From an uncultured Bacilli bacterium (GTDB lineage Bacteria; Bacillota_I; Bacilli_A; RF39; UBA660), in contig CAKOHH010000012.1 of assembly GCA_934085675.1 (NCBI GenBank), forward strand, positions 1-34,446: a stretch of DNA of 34,446 nt, written 5' to 3'. The notes beneath the pieces are model-generated. The model had not been told where the DNA came from and searched no databases. It worked only from the letters and a program-made list of their open reading frames with translations. The translations under genes and the position numbers were made by a program. Positions 21,002 to 28,537 of this stretch are shown one piece after another; within the stretch, counting starts at the first letter, position 1; every line of letters begins with the position of its first letter.

Positions 21002-21556
21002 ATGTATAGTTATATCAAAGGTGTTGTAACAGGTGAAGAAAAAAATACGATTATTTTAGAAAATAATGGGATAGGTTATGAAATAAATGTTTCTAATCCT
21101 TATGCTTTTAAAGAAAATGAAGAACAAAAAGTTTATATTTATCATCATATAAGAGAAGATGAAGAAAGTTTATATGGCTTTCAAACTAAAGAAGAAAAAG
21201 AATTGTTTTTAAAACTTATCAATGTGAAGGGAGTAGGACCAAAACTAGTTATGCCCATGCTTGCTACGGGAAGTGTAAATGGTATTATTGATGCAATTGA
21301 AAGAGAAAATGTTTTATATTTAAAGAAATTTCCGAAAGTAGGAGAAAAAGTAGCTAGGCAAATTATTTTGGATTTAAAAGGAAAACTTGCCATTGATACT
21401 TCTGAAATTTCTTCTCATGGTTTTGAAGAACTTATTAGTGTTTTAGAAGGTCTTGGTTATAAACAAGCAGATATCAAAAAGATTTTACCTAATGTAGATG
21501 CTAGTAAAACGATAGAAAATCAAGTTAAAGAAGCCTTAAAATTGCTTCTTAAATAA
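21002..21556 (+). CDS. ruvA: Holliday junction branch migration protein RuvA
   Basis: A 184-residue DNA-binding subunit that holds the Holliday junction while RuvB drives branch migration. The OB-fold domain I is MYSYIKGVVTGEEKNTIILENNGIGYEI... with VYIYHHIREDEESLYGF. Domain II has the two helix-hairpin-helix motifs, LINVKGVGPKLVMPML and LKKFPKVGEKVARQIILDLKGKL. Domain III, the RuvB contact, is the C-terminal FEELISVLEGLGYKQADI...ALKLLLK. It is slightly shorter than the usual 200, due to a short linker. ruvB follows after 34 bp. Confidence 0.96.
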   Translation: MYSYIKGVVTGEEKNTIILENNGIGYEINVSNPYAFKENEEQKVYIYHHIREDEESLYGFQTKEEKELFLKLINVKGVGPKLVMPMLATGSVNGIIDAIERENVLYLKKFPKVGEKVARQIILDLKGKLAIDTSEISSHGFEELISVLEGLGYKQADIKKILPNVDASKTIENQVKEALKLLLK

Positions 21557-21590
21557 AAATGACAAGAATTAAAAAATAGGAGGTATATAT

Positions 21591-22610
21591 ATGGATGAGC
21601 ATATTTTAGAAAGTGAAAAATTAGCCACTGATTCTTTTGAAAATAATATTAGACCGCAAAGTTTAAAAGAATATATTGGCCAAGAAGAAATTACCAGTAA
21701 TTTAAGTGTTTTTATTGAAGCAAGCAAAATGCGTAACGAATCTTTAGATCATGTTTTATTATATGGTCCTCCTGGTCTTGGCAAAACAACTCTTGCCCAT
21801 ATTATTGCTAATGAACTAGGTGTAAATTTAAAAACAGCCAGTGGACCATCTTTAGAAAAAAGTGGTGATTTAGCCGCGGTTTTATCGACTTTGGAACCGG
21901 GTGATGTTCTATTTATTGATGAGATTCATCGTATGCCTAAGTTTATTGAAGAAATTTTATATCCAGCCATGGAAGACTTTGAACTTGATTTAGTTATTAA
22001 TAATGATGGCAAGAGTAGAAATTTAAAAATAGATTTACCACCTTTTACTTTAGTAGGAGCAACCACTAGAGCAGGAGACATTTCGGCACCTTTAAGAGAC
22101 CGTTTTGGTATTATTAATAAACTTCAATATTATACTGAAGAGGAATTAAAAGAAATTATTTTAAGAACGAGTCGTGTTCTTGAAATGCCTATTACAGATG
22201 AGGCAGCCTCTTTACTTTCTAAAAGATGTCGTAAAACACCGAGAATTGCTAATCGTTTATTTAAAAGAGTTCGGGATTTTGCTTTAGTAGGGGGATATAA
22301 AACGATAACTTATGATTTAGCTAATCGTTCCTTAGAAAGATTAAAAGTTGATGAAGATGGCTTGGACGCTATTGATATTGAGTATTTAACGAGTTTAATT
22401 GAAAAATTTGGGGGAGGTCCCGTTGGTGTTGAAACAATTAGTACTAGTATTGGCGAAGAAGTATCAACAATTGAAGATGTTGTCGAACCATTTTTATTAC
22501 AAGAAGGCTTTATTAAAAGAACGCCAAGAGGAAGAATGGCTTTGGAAAAAGCCTATAAACATTTAAAAATAAGTCATAACGAAGGTTTATTTGCTGATGA
22601 TTTTGAATAA
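21591..22610 (+). CDS. ruvB: Holliday junction branch migration ATPase RuvB
   Basis: A 339-residue AAA+ motor that pulls DNA through the RuvA-bound junction. Motifs are IRPQSLKEYIGQEE, Walker A YGPPGLGKTTLAH near residues 61-73, Walker B VLFIDEIHRMP near 105-115, sensor 1 LVGATTRAGDISAPLRDRFG with the arginine finger, and CRKTPRIANRLFKRVRDFA. The C-terminal winged helix has LIEKFGGGPVGVETISTSIGEE and the closing PRGRMALEKAYKHL. The ribosome binding site AGGAGG at 21580-21585 is strong. It ends at a strong terminator. Confidence 0.98.
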   Translation: MDEHILESEKLATDSFENNIRPQSLKEYIGQEEITSNLSVFIEASKMRNESLDHVLLYGPPGLGKTTLAHIIANELGVNLKTASGPSLEKSGDLAAVLSTLEPGDVLFIDEIHRMPKFIEEILYPAMEDFELDLVINNDGKSRNLKIDLPPFTLVGATTRAGDISAPLRDRFGIINKLQYYTEEELKEIILRTSRVLEMPITDEAASLLSKRCRKTPRIANRLFKRVRDFALVGGYKTITYDLANRSLERLKVDEDGLDAIDIEYLTSLIEKFGGGPVGVETISTSIGEEVSTIEDVVEPFLLQEGFIKRTPRGRMALEKAYKHLKISHNEGLFADDFE

Positions 22611-22615
22611 ATTTG

Positions 22616-22643
22616 AAACACTATTTGCAAAATAGTGTTTTTT
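22616..22643 (+). terminator. Intrinsic terminator of ruvAB
   Basis: The perfect 11-bp stem AAACACTATTT (22616-22626) / AAATAGTGTTT (22630-22640) has a 3-base loop and a T-run to 22643. Confidence 0.9.
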
Positions 22644-22661
22644 AATACCATTTGGTATTAA
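22642..22661. promoter_or_regulatory. 20-bp palindrome just upstream of the surface-protein promoter
   Basis: TTAATACCATTTGGTATTAA is an exact palindrome of 8 bp per arm with an ATTT centre. It lies where the -35 region of the following promoter would be, so it may be an operator or an activator site. It could also form a second hairpin after the ruvB terminator. No candidate regulator is encoded in the window. Confidence 0.55.
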
Positions 22662-22666
22662 AAATA

Positions 22667-22675
22667 TGTTACAAT
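22667..22675 (+). promoter_or_regulatory. Extended -10 promoter of the surface-protein array
   Basis: TGTTACAAT at 22667-22675. The leader to ATG 22748 is about 65 bases and can form a hairpin of AACATAGG (22687-22694) with CC(T)TATGTT (about 22710-22718). AAAGGAG follows at 22732-22738. Confidence 0.5.
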
Positions 22676-22747
22676 AATTTTGGAATAAACATAGGTGGTT
22701 TAAAATAATCCTTATGTTACATATTAGTCTTAAAGGAGTAAAAAAAG

Positions 22748-24736
22748 ATGAATAAAAAGAAAAAGATTATTTTGATTATTGTAATACTATTAGTAATGAT
22801 GACGGTTATAGGGGTTTCTTATGCCTATTGGCTTTTAACTTTTAGTAGTCATAATCCTTCAAAACTTGTAACAAGTTGTTTGAATTTATCATTAACTAAT
22901 GAAAAAAATGATATTAATCTTACCAAGGCTTATCCCATATCTGATGCCGAAGGAAAAAAACTAACACCATATAGTTTTACGATAACAAATACTTGTGATT
23001 TATTTTTAAGTTACACAGTTAACCTAGAAATTTTAAATGATTCTACGATGCCTTATAAATATATTAAAGCAATGGTAAATAATGAAGCAATCGCTAAATT
23101 AAAAGATTTAGAAGATACCCAAACAACTTTAGAAAATGCTTCTTCTTCCAAAGTTCTTTTTAAAGGAACCCTTGGTTCTGGTGACAGTGCTGATTATAAT
23201 ATTAGACTATGGATGGACGAAGATGTCACCATAAATGATACAGATTCCATGAATACCACTTTTTTATCAAAAGTAACCATAGGAGCCCAAAGAAGTACTT
23301 ACATCCCATCAGAACAAGGCTATACAACCTTAGCCAATGCCATACTAGCCAACGAATATCAAACAACACCCGAAATATCTAAACAAAAAATTGCGGCCAA
23401 ACAAGCACCAGATTTTAGTAAGACGGCTCCAATTTTAATGTGGAGTGAAAATAAAGATTCAAACTTAAGTAGTAAATCGGTAACAATGCCTCACCCAGAT
23501 TTAGTTGCTTTTAAAGATAGTGATGAGAGATTTAAAAACTTGACTGCTGAATCAGTTTTACTTCCTATTGGAACAGGATATAACTTTAATTTTGAAACAG
23601 GAAAATATACCATTACGAACGTTCAACAAGTAGATCCCAGTACTTTAACGTATGGTGTAGATACTAAGTATTATTACTGTGGTGCCGGATATAGCACAAG
23701 TTCATCCGATGTTATTTCAATGTGGAAAGATGAATCAGATTGTTCAGGAATTTATGAAATCGCAAGTGCCAGTATTACTGATGGAACAGCAACTGGTTCA
23801 GGAGGAACTTCTTTCAAAACGAGAAGATATAATTTAAAAAGTTATTTAATGAACCAAACAGAAAGAGAAAGTGATAAATCAGATAAAGGACTTTATCAAA
23901 TGGCAGATGATGATGGTATAAGTTATTACTATCGTGGTTCCGTAAATAACAACTATGTAAAATATGCTGGTGCTTACTGGCGAATTATTCGTATCAATGG
24001 TGATGGCAGTGTCAGACTTCTATATGCAGGAACAACAGCCAATGCCAGTGGTTCAGGATTAAATATAAAATCAGCTGCCTTTAATAGTAAAAGAAATAAC
24101 CCAGCCTATGTAGGATACATGTATGGCAGCACTTTAAATACAAGTTATGAAAAAACAAATGCCAATGAAAATGATAGTAATATAAAAAAAGAATTAGACA
24201 ATTGGTATAAAACTCATATTTTAGGAACAAGTAATGAATCGGTTATCGCTGATGCCGGTTTCTGTAATGATAGAAGTTTGTCTTGGGGAAGTGGTTACTT
24301 AATAACAGGTACTGGTTCTGGTGCAACCTACAATCCATATCAAAGATATTATTATACGAAACAACCAACTTTAAAATGTATTCAAACAAATGATTTATTT
24401 ACTTTAAGTACAAATACTAAAGGAAATAAAGCATTAACTTATCCGATTGGCTTAATTACTGTTGATGAATTAATGCTTTCAGGCTATGCCAATGGTTATA
24501 TTAATAAATCAGCTTATACTTATGGTTCGAGCCATTATTGGACCATGTCTCCGAGAGCTTACAACAGTTCGGATATGGTTTCGAGCGAGTTTGCCTTGAA
24601 TAGCATGGGTTATCCTGCCATTGGAATTGTGACCGATGGCATTGACGTTCGTCCTGTTATAAATATTAAAGGAGATGCCAAAATAAGCGGAGGAATAGGA
24701 ACGTCTTCTAGTCCTTATGAGATTGTAACCAATTAG
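22748..24736 (+). CDS. Surface protein 1: TasA-like N-terminus and C-terminal CLec/DUF6273-like domain with variable region
   Basis: A 662-residue exported protein, first of three paralogs. The N-terminal hydrophobic segment (residues 7-26) ends GVSYAYW, as in TasA/camelysin-type secreted proteins. Its first globular domain (about 40-190) has Cys44 and Cys83, conserved in all three copies (SCLNLSL, NTCDLF), and may form a disulfide. A shared middle region follows (QGYTTLANAILANEYQTTPEISKQKIAAKQA). From about residue 400 the C-terminal domain reads YAGAYWRIIRINGDGSVRLLYAG...IGLITVDELMLSGYA...YWTMSP...DVRPVINIKGDAKIS. This resembles DUF6273 or C-type-lectin-fold domains. Residues 593-634 are the variable part (see findings). 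There is no LPxTG anchor; attachment could be through an uncleaved N-terminal helix. A binding function is inferred. Confidence 0.8.
   Translation: MNKKKKIILIIVILLVMMTVIGVSYAYWLLTFSSHNPSKLVTSCLNLSLTNEKNDINLTKAYPISDAEGKKLTPYSFTITNTCDLFLSYTVNLEILNDSTMPYKYIKAMVNNEAIAKLKDLEDTQTTLENASSSKVLFKGTLGSGDSADYNIRLWMDEDVTINDTDSMNTTFLSKVTIGAQRSTYIPSEQGYTTLANAILANEYQTTPEISKQKIAAKQAPDFSKTAPILMWSENKDSNLSSKSVTMPHPDLVAFKDSDERFKNLTAESVLLPIGTGYNFNFETGKYTITNVQQVDPSTLTYGVDTKYYYCGAGYSTSSSDVISMWKDESDCSGIYEIASASITDGTATGSGGTSFKTRRYNLKSYLMNQTERESDKSDKGLYQMADDDGISYYYRGSVNNNYVKYAGAYWRIIRINGDGSVRLLYAGTTANASGSGLNIKSAAFNSKRNNPAYVGYMYGSTLNTSYEKTNANENDSNIKKELDNWYKTHILGTSNESVIADAGFCNDRSLSWGSGYLITGTGSGATYNPYQRYYYTKQPTLKCIQTNDLFTLSTNTKGNKALTYPIGLITVDELMLSGYANGYINKSAYTYGSSHYWTMSPRAYNSSDMVSSEFALNSMGYPAIGIVTDGIDVRPVINIKGDAKISGGIGTSSSPYEIVTN
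24524..24650 (+). other. Hypervariable, GC-rich block in surface protein 1
   Basis: The block runs from the codons GGT TCG AGC CAT before YWTMSP to just before GTTCGTCC. Positions 24559-24650 contain about 43 G/C in 92 bases by hand count, against roughly 30% in the flanks. The protein sequence differs strongly from copy 2, while about 80 bp on the 3' side are almost identical. Confidence 0.7.
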
Positions 24737-24769
24737 TTTTATTTTTTATTAGATGAAAGGATAGTAAAA

Positions 24770-26752
24770 ATGAAAAAGAAAAAAGTATTAATAATAGTGA
24801 TAAGTATTGTTCTAATATTAAGTATAATTGGTATTTCTTATGCTATATGGACTTTAAATTTGTCTCAAAAAGGTTTTAATAAAATAGCAGGAAGTTGTTT
24901 TAGTTTATCGTTAACAAATGAAAAAAATAATATTAATTTAGTTAATGCTTACCCTATAACAAATGAAGAAGGCAAAAAGTTAACGCCTTATAGTTTTACG
25001 ATAACAAATACTTGTGATTTATTTGCCAGTTACACTGTTAATTTAGAAATATTAGAAAACAATACGTTACCAATAAAATATATTAGTTCTATGATAAATA
25101 ATGAAAGCGTTATTAAACTAAGTGAATTAGAAGATGCTAAAACAACAATAAATGGTTCTGTAACATCAAAAATACTTGCCAAAGGTTCTTTAGGTTCCGG
25201 TGACAGTGTTGATTATAACTTAAGATTATGGATGAGTGAAGATGTTACACCAGAAGATACAGACGCTATGAATAAAAACTTTAAATCAAAAGTAGTTGTA
25301 ACAGCATCAGTAAGTAACTATAGTCCAGTAGAACAAGGCTATACAACTCTTGCTAATGCCATACTTGCTAATGAATATCAAACAACTCCTGAAATATCTA
25401 AACAAAAAATCGCCGCTAAACAGGCAGTTGATTTTGGTAAAACAGCTCCAATGTTGGTTTGGAGTGAAATTAAAGATTCAAACTTAAGTAGTACATCCAC
25501 AACAATGCCTCATCCCGATTTAGTTGCTTTAAAAGATACTGATGCAAGGTTTAAAAACCTGACAGCCGAATCAGTCTTACTTTCAATTGGCTCTAGTTAT
25601 ACCTTTAATTCTGAGACAGGAAAATATACCATTACAAATGTTCAACAAGTAGATCCGACTATTTTAACATACGGTGGGGCTACGAAGTATTATTTTTGTG
25701 GTTCAGGTTATAATACTAGCTCAGATGATGTTATTAGTGTTTATAAAAGTACAACAGGCTGTTCAAATATTTATGAAATAACCAGTGCCAGTATTACAGA
25801 TGGAACAGACACGGGTTCAGGAGGAACAACTTTTAAAACAAGAACATATAATTTAAAAGGCTATGGAATGACTCAGTCAGAAAGAGAAAGTGATAAATCA
25901 GATAAGGGACTTTATCAAATGGAAGATGATGATGGCACAAGTTATTACTATCGTGGTTCAGTAAATAACAACTATGTAAAATATGCTGGCGCTTACTGGC
26001 AAATTATTCGTATCAATGGTGATAACAGTGTCAGACTTTTATATGCGGGAACAACAGCCAATGTCAGTGGCTCTGGTTTAAATATAAAATCAGCTGCCTT
26101 TAATAGTAAAAAAAATAACCCAGCTTATGTAGGATACATGTATGGTAGCACTTTAAATACAAGTTATGAAAAAACAAATGCCAATGAAAATGACAGCAAT
26201 ATCAAAAAAGAATTAGACAATTGGTATAAAACCCATATTTTAGGAACAAGCAATGAATCAGTCATCGCTGATGCCAGTTTCTGTAGTGATAGAAGTTTAT
26301 CTTCAGGAAATGGATACTCTACAACTGGTTCTTATACATACTATGGGCCTCATCTTAGATATTATCAAACAAAACAACCAACTTTAAAATGTGCTCAAAC
26401 AAACGATTTGTTTACCTTAAGTATAAATACTAAAGGAAATAAAGCCTTAATTTATCCGATTGGCTTAATTACTGTCGATGAACTAATGCTGAGCGGTTAT
26501 GCCGATGGTTATATTAATAAATCTGCTTATACTTATAGTGCTTGTACTTATTGGACTATGTCTCCGAGTTCTTTCAACTTCACAGCAACAGCAGCGACTG
26601 TTTTCATCTTAAACAGTGACGGCCGTCCTTTCGGTAGCGATAATGTGACCTACGACCTTGGCGTTCGTCCTGTTATAAATATTAAAGGAGATGCCAAAAT
26701 AAGCGGAGGAATAGGAACATCTTCTAGTCCTTATGAGATTGTGACCAATTAG
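24770..26752 (+). CDS. Surface protein 2: close paralog of protein 1
   Basis: A 660-residue paralog with the same plan: an N-terminal hydrophobic segment ending GISYAIW, a first domain with paired Cys (GSCFSLSL, NTCDLF), a shared middle, and a C-terminal CLec/DUF6273-like domain. DNA identity to copy 1 is high over long stretches, for example around KTNANENDSNIKKELDNWYK and the last 80 bp, indicating recent duplication or gene conversion. Residues 590-631 differ strongly from copy 1 (SACTYWTMSPSSFNFTATAA... against GSSHYWTMSPRAYNSSDMVS...), with one extra codon. The gap from copy 1 is 33 bp and has no terminator, so both are probably on one transcript. AAAGGATA at 24756-24763 gives the start at 24770. 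Confidence 0.8.
   Translation: MKKKKVLIIVISIVLILSIIGISYAIWTLNLSQKGFNKIAGSCFSLSLTNEKNNINLVNAYPITNEEGKKLTPYSFTITNTCDLFASYTVNLEILENNTLPIKYISSMINNESVIKLSELEDAKTTINGSVTSKILAKGSLGSGDSVDYNLRLWMSEDVTPEDTDAMNKNFKSKVVVTASVSNYSPVEQGYTTLANAILANEYQTTPEISKQKIAAKQAVDFGKTAPMLVWSEIKDSNLSSTSTTMPHPDLVALKDTDARFKNLTAESVLLSIGSSYTFNSETGKYTITNVQQVDPTILTYGGATKYYFCGSGYNTSSDDVISVYKSTTGCSNIYEITSASITDGTDTGSGGTTFKTRTYNLKGYGMTQSERESDKSDKGLYQMEDDDGTSYYYRGSVNNNYVKYAGAYWQIIRINGDNSVRLLYAGTTANVSGSGLNIKSAAFNSKKNNPAYVGYMYGSTLNTSYEKTNANENDSNIKKELDNWYKTHILGTSNESVIADASFCSDRSLSSGNGYSTTGSYTYYGPHLRYYQTKQPTLKCAQTNDLFTLSINTKGNKALIYPIGLITVDELMLSGYADGYINKSAYTYSACTYWTMSPSSFNFTATAATVFILNSDGRPFGSDNVTYDLGVRPVINIKGDAKISGGIGTSSSPYEIVTN
26537..26662 (+). 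other. Hypervariable, GC-rich block in surface protein 2
   Basis: The block runs from AGT GCT TGT ACT to just before GTTCGTCC (26663-26670). By hand, about 45 of 93 bases at 26570-26662 are G/C. About 14 of 32 codons after SP end in C, which is unusual for this genome, and many are of NNC/NNT form. Confidence 0.7.
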
Positions 26753-26769
26753 TTTTTATTTTTTATACT

Positions 26770-26798
26770 TATAGTGATATCAAAATGGTATCACTATA
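26770..26798. repeat. 12-bp inverted repeat between surface genes 2 and 3
   Basis: TATAGTGATATC (26770-26781) pairs with GGTATCACTATA (26787-26798) around AAAAT, with one G-U pair. The + strand has no T-run after it, so it is not a classical forward terminator. It may stabilise or process the transcript, or act as an operator. Confidence 0.75.
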
Positions 26799-26823
26799 AA
26801 AACGGATGAAAGGATATAAAAAA

Positions 26824-28431
26824 ATGAAAAAGCAAAAAGTATTAATAATAATGATAAGTATTGTCCTAATATTAAGTGTAATTGGTATATCTTATGCCGT
26901 ATGGACTTTAAATTTAACCCAAACAAGTGAAAATGATATTGCTTCTACTTGTTTTAATATTAGTTTTACTGAAAAAGATAACATAAGTTTACAAAAGAGT
27001 TATCCTTTGTATGATAAAGATGGAAAAAAGTTAACTCCATATGAATTTACCATAACAAATAACTGTGATTCTTCTGCTTCATACGCTGTTAATTTGGAGG
27101 TTTTAAATACTTCAACTTTAACAAATAATGACGCTATTAAAGTTATGCTTTCTAAAAAAGAAAATAATGTTGAAAATGAATTAAAATTAAATTTATTATC
27201 AAATTATGAAACTGTTACAAAAACACTTAATAATGCTAAATCTGCTTTTAATTTAACAACAGGTTATTTAGGTGCTAAAGAAAGCAAGACTTATGATTTA
27301 AGATTATGGTTAGATGAAAATGTAACAACGGAAACATTAAATATTCAAAATACAACCTTTAATTCAAAAGTTATTGTAACAGCAAAATATGAAACAGAAA
27401 TACCATATGCAACAAGCGTTGTTTCTAATTTAGCCGCTAAAGCTGATACATCTTCAACAGATGTATATACTGTTCCAGATAAAACAAGTAGTAGTTGTAC
27501 TTATACTTTAGCCTATGATGGAACAAGTGATAACAATTTAAGATATGTTGGAAAAAATCCTTGTAACTATGTCAAAATAGATAATGAGTATTGGCGTATT
27601 ATAGGTGTTATGAATAACATAGATGATGGAACAGGAAAAAAAGAATCGAGAATAAAATTAATAAGAAATGAATCTATAGGAAAATATTCATGGGACTCTT
27701 CAGAGTCATCAGTAAATGGTGGTTATGGTGTCAATGAATGGAGTCAAGCAGACCTAATGAAACTTTTAAATCCAAGTTATGAAAGTGAAAGTGTCGGTGG
27801 TTCATTATACTACAATAATAGTTCAGGAAACTGCTATATTAGTGTTAATAATGCCACGACTTCTTGTGATTTTACAAGTAGCGGTTTAAAAACAAATTTA
27901 AAAAAATTAATAGGAAACACTTTATGGAATACAGGAAGTAATGATGGAGTCACTTATACATACCAAAATATAATTACAAGCAAATTTTATGAATTAGAAA
28001 GAAGTAGCAATAATGGAAAAATATGTACGTCAGGTAATAATTGTAATGATACTGTAGCAAGAACAACGACATGGCATGGGGAAGTTGGACTTATGTATCC
28101 AAGTGATTATGGTTACGCGACAAGTGGAGGAAGTACAACCAATCGAACAAGTTGTTTAGCAAAAGAAGTATCTAACTGGGATGAAACAAGCGACAATTGC
28201 TATAATAATGATTGGCTTTACAATTCAAGCAATTGGCAATGGACTATTTCACCTATTGCAGGTTCTTCATGTGCCTACGATGTGTTTTTTATTGGATGGC
28301 ACGGATATGTTCGCAACAGCTATGTTGGCGATGCTGGTCTGGTTCGTCCATCCGTTTATCTAAAATCTTCTACAACAATTGTTAATGGTAATGGTACTTT
28401 AGAAAATCCGTATGTATTATCTGGGGATTAA
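26824..28431 (+). CDS. Surface protein 3: diverged paralog
   Basis: A 535-residue relative of proteins 1 and 2. The N-terminal segment is nearly the same as in copy 2 (VLIIMISIVLILSVIGISYAVW) and the first domain keeps the two Cys (STCFNISF, NNCDSS). The middle is different and shorter. It includes extra Cys pairs (SSSCTYTL...KNPCNYVK, GNCYIS...TSCDF, KICTSGNNCND), likely disulfides. The C-terminal domain has EYWRIIGVMNN, IKLIRNESIGKYSWD, GLMYPSDYGYA, WQWTISP and LVRPSVYLKSST, and ends ENPYVLSGD. This last part is closer to the DUF6273-like endings of gut Firmicutes surface proteins. The upstream ATG 26806 is rejected: AAAGGATA (26810-26817) fits ATG 26824, as in copy 2. Residues 467-506 form the variable block. 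Confidence 0.78.
   Translation: MKKQKVLIIMISIVLILSVIGISYAVWTLNLTQTSENDIASTCFNISFTEKDNISLQKSYPLYDKDGKKLTPYEFTITNNCDSSASYAVNLEVLNTSTLTNNDAIKVMLSKKENNVENELKLNLLSNYETVTKTLNNAKSAFNLTTGYLGAKESKTYDLRLWLDENVTTETLNIQNTTFNSKVIVTAKYETEIPYATSVVSNLAAKADTSSTDVYTVPDKTSSSCTYTLAYDGTSDNNLRYVGKNPCNYVKIDNEYWRIIGVMNNIDDGTGKKESRIKLIRNESIGKYSWDSSESSVNGGYGVNEWSQADLMKLLNPSYESESVGGSLYYNNSSGNCYISVNNATTSCDFTSSGLKTNLKKLIGNTLWNTGSNDGVTYTYQNIITSKFYELERSSNNGKICTSGNNCNDTVARTTTWHGEVGLMYPSDYGYATSGGSTTNRTSCLAKEVSNWDETSDNCYNNDWLYNSSNWQWTISPIAGSSCAYDVFFIGWHGYVRNSYVGDAGLVRPSVYLKSSTTIVNGNGTLENPYVLSGD
28222..28341 (+). other. Variable, GC-rich block in surface protein 3
   Basis: The block runs from the codons for NSSNWQW to just before GTTCGTCC (28342-28349), the same short border as in copies 1 and 2. 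About 41 of 89 bases are G/C at 28253-28341 by hand count. Confidence 0.6.
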
Positions 28432-28479
28432 TGCTTGCTTTTCTTTAAGTTATTACGTGTTAATTTTATGTAAATTTGC

Positions 28480-28508
28480 TTTACAAACGCAGCCATGCCT
28501 TTTATAAT
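28480..28508 (+). promoter_or_regulatory. Promoter of lon
   Basis: TTTACA (28480-28485), a 17-bp spacer and TATAAT (28503-28508). AGGGAG (28525-28530) precedes ATG 28538. I see no CIRCE or CtsR-type operator in the short leader. The 106-bp gap after surface gene 3 shows no clear terminator. Confidence 0.75.
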
Positions 28509-28537
28509 AATAGATAAATTGTTTAGGGAGTGGTCAT

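Noticed and set aside
28181..28363. Overlapping + frame inside surface gene 3, and the similar one at 32645-32854 inside ileS
   Set aside because: Both are out-of-frame readings within well-supported genes and have no ribosome binding site.
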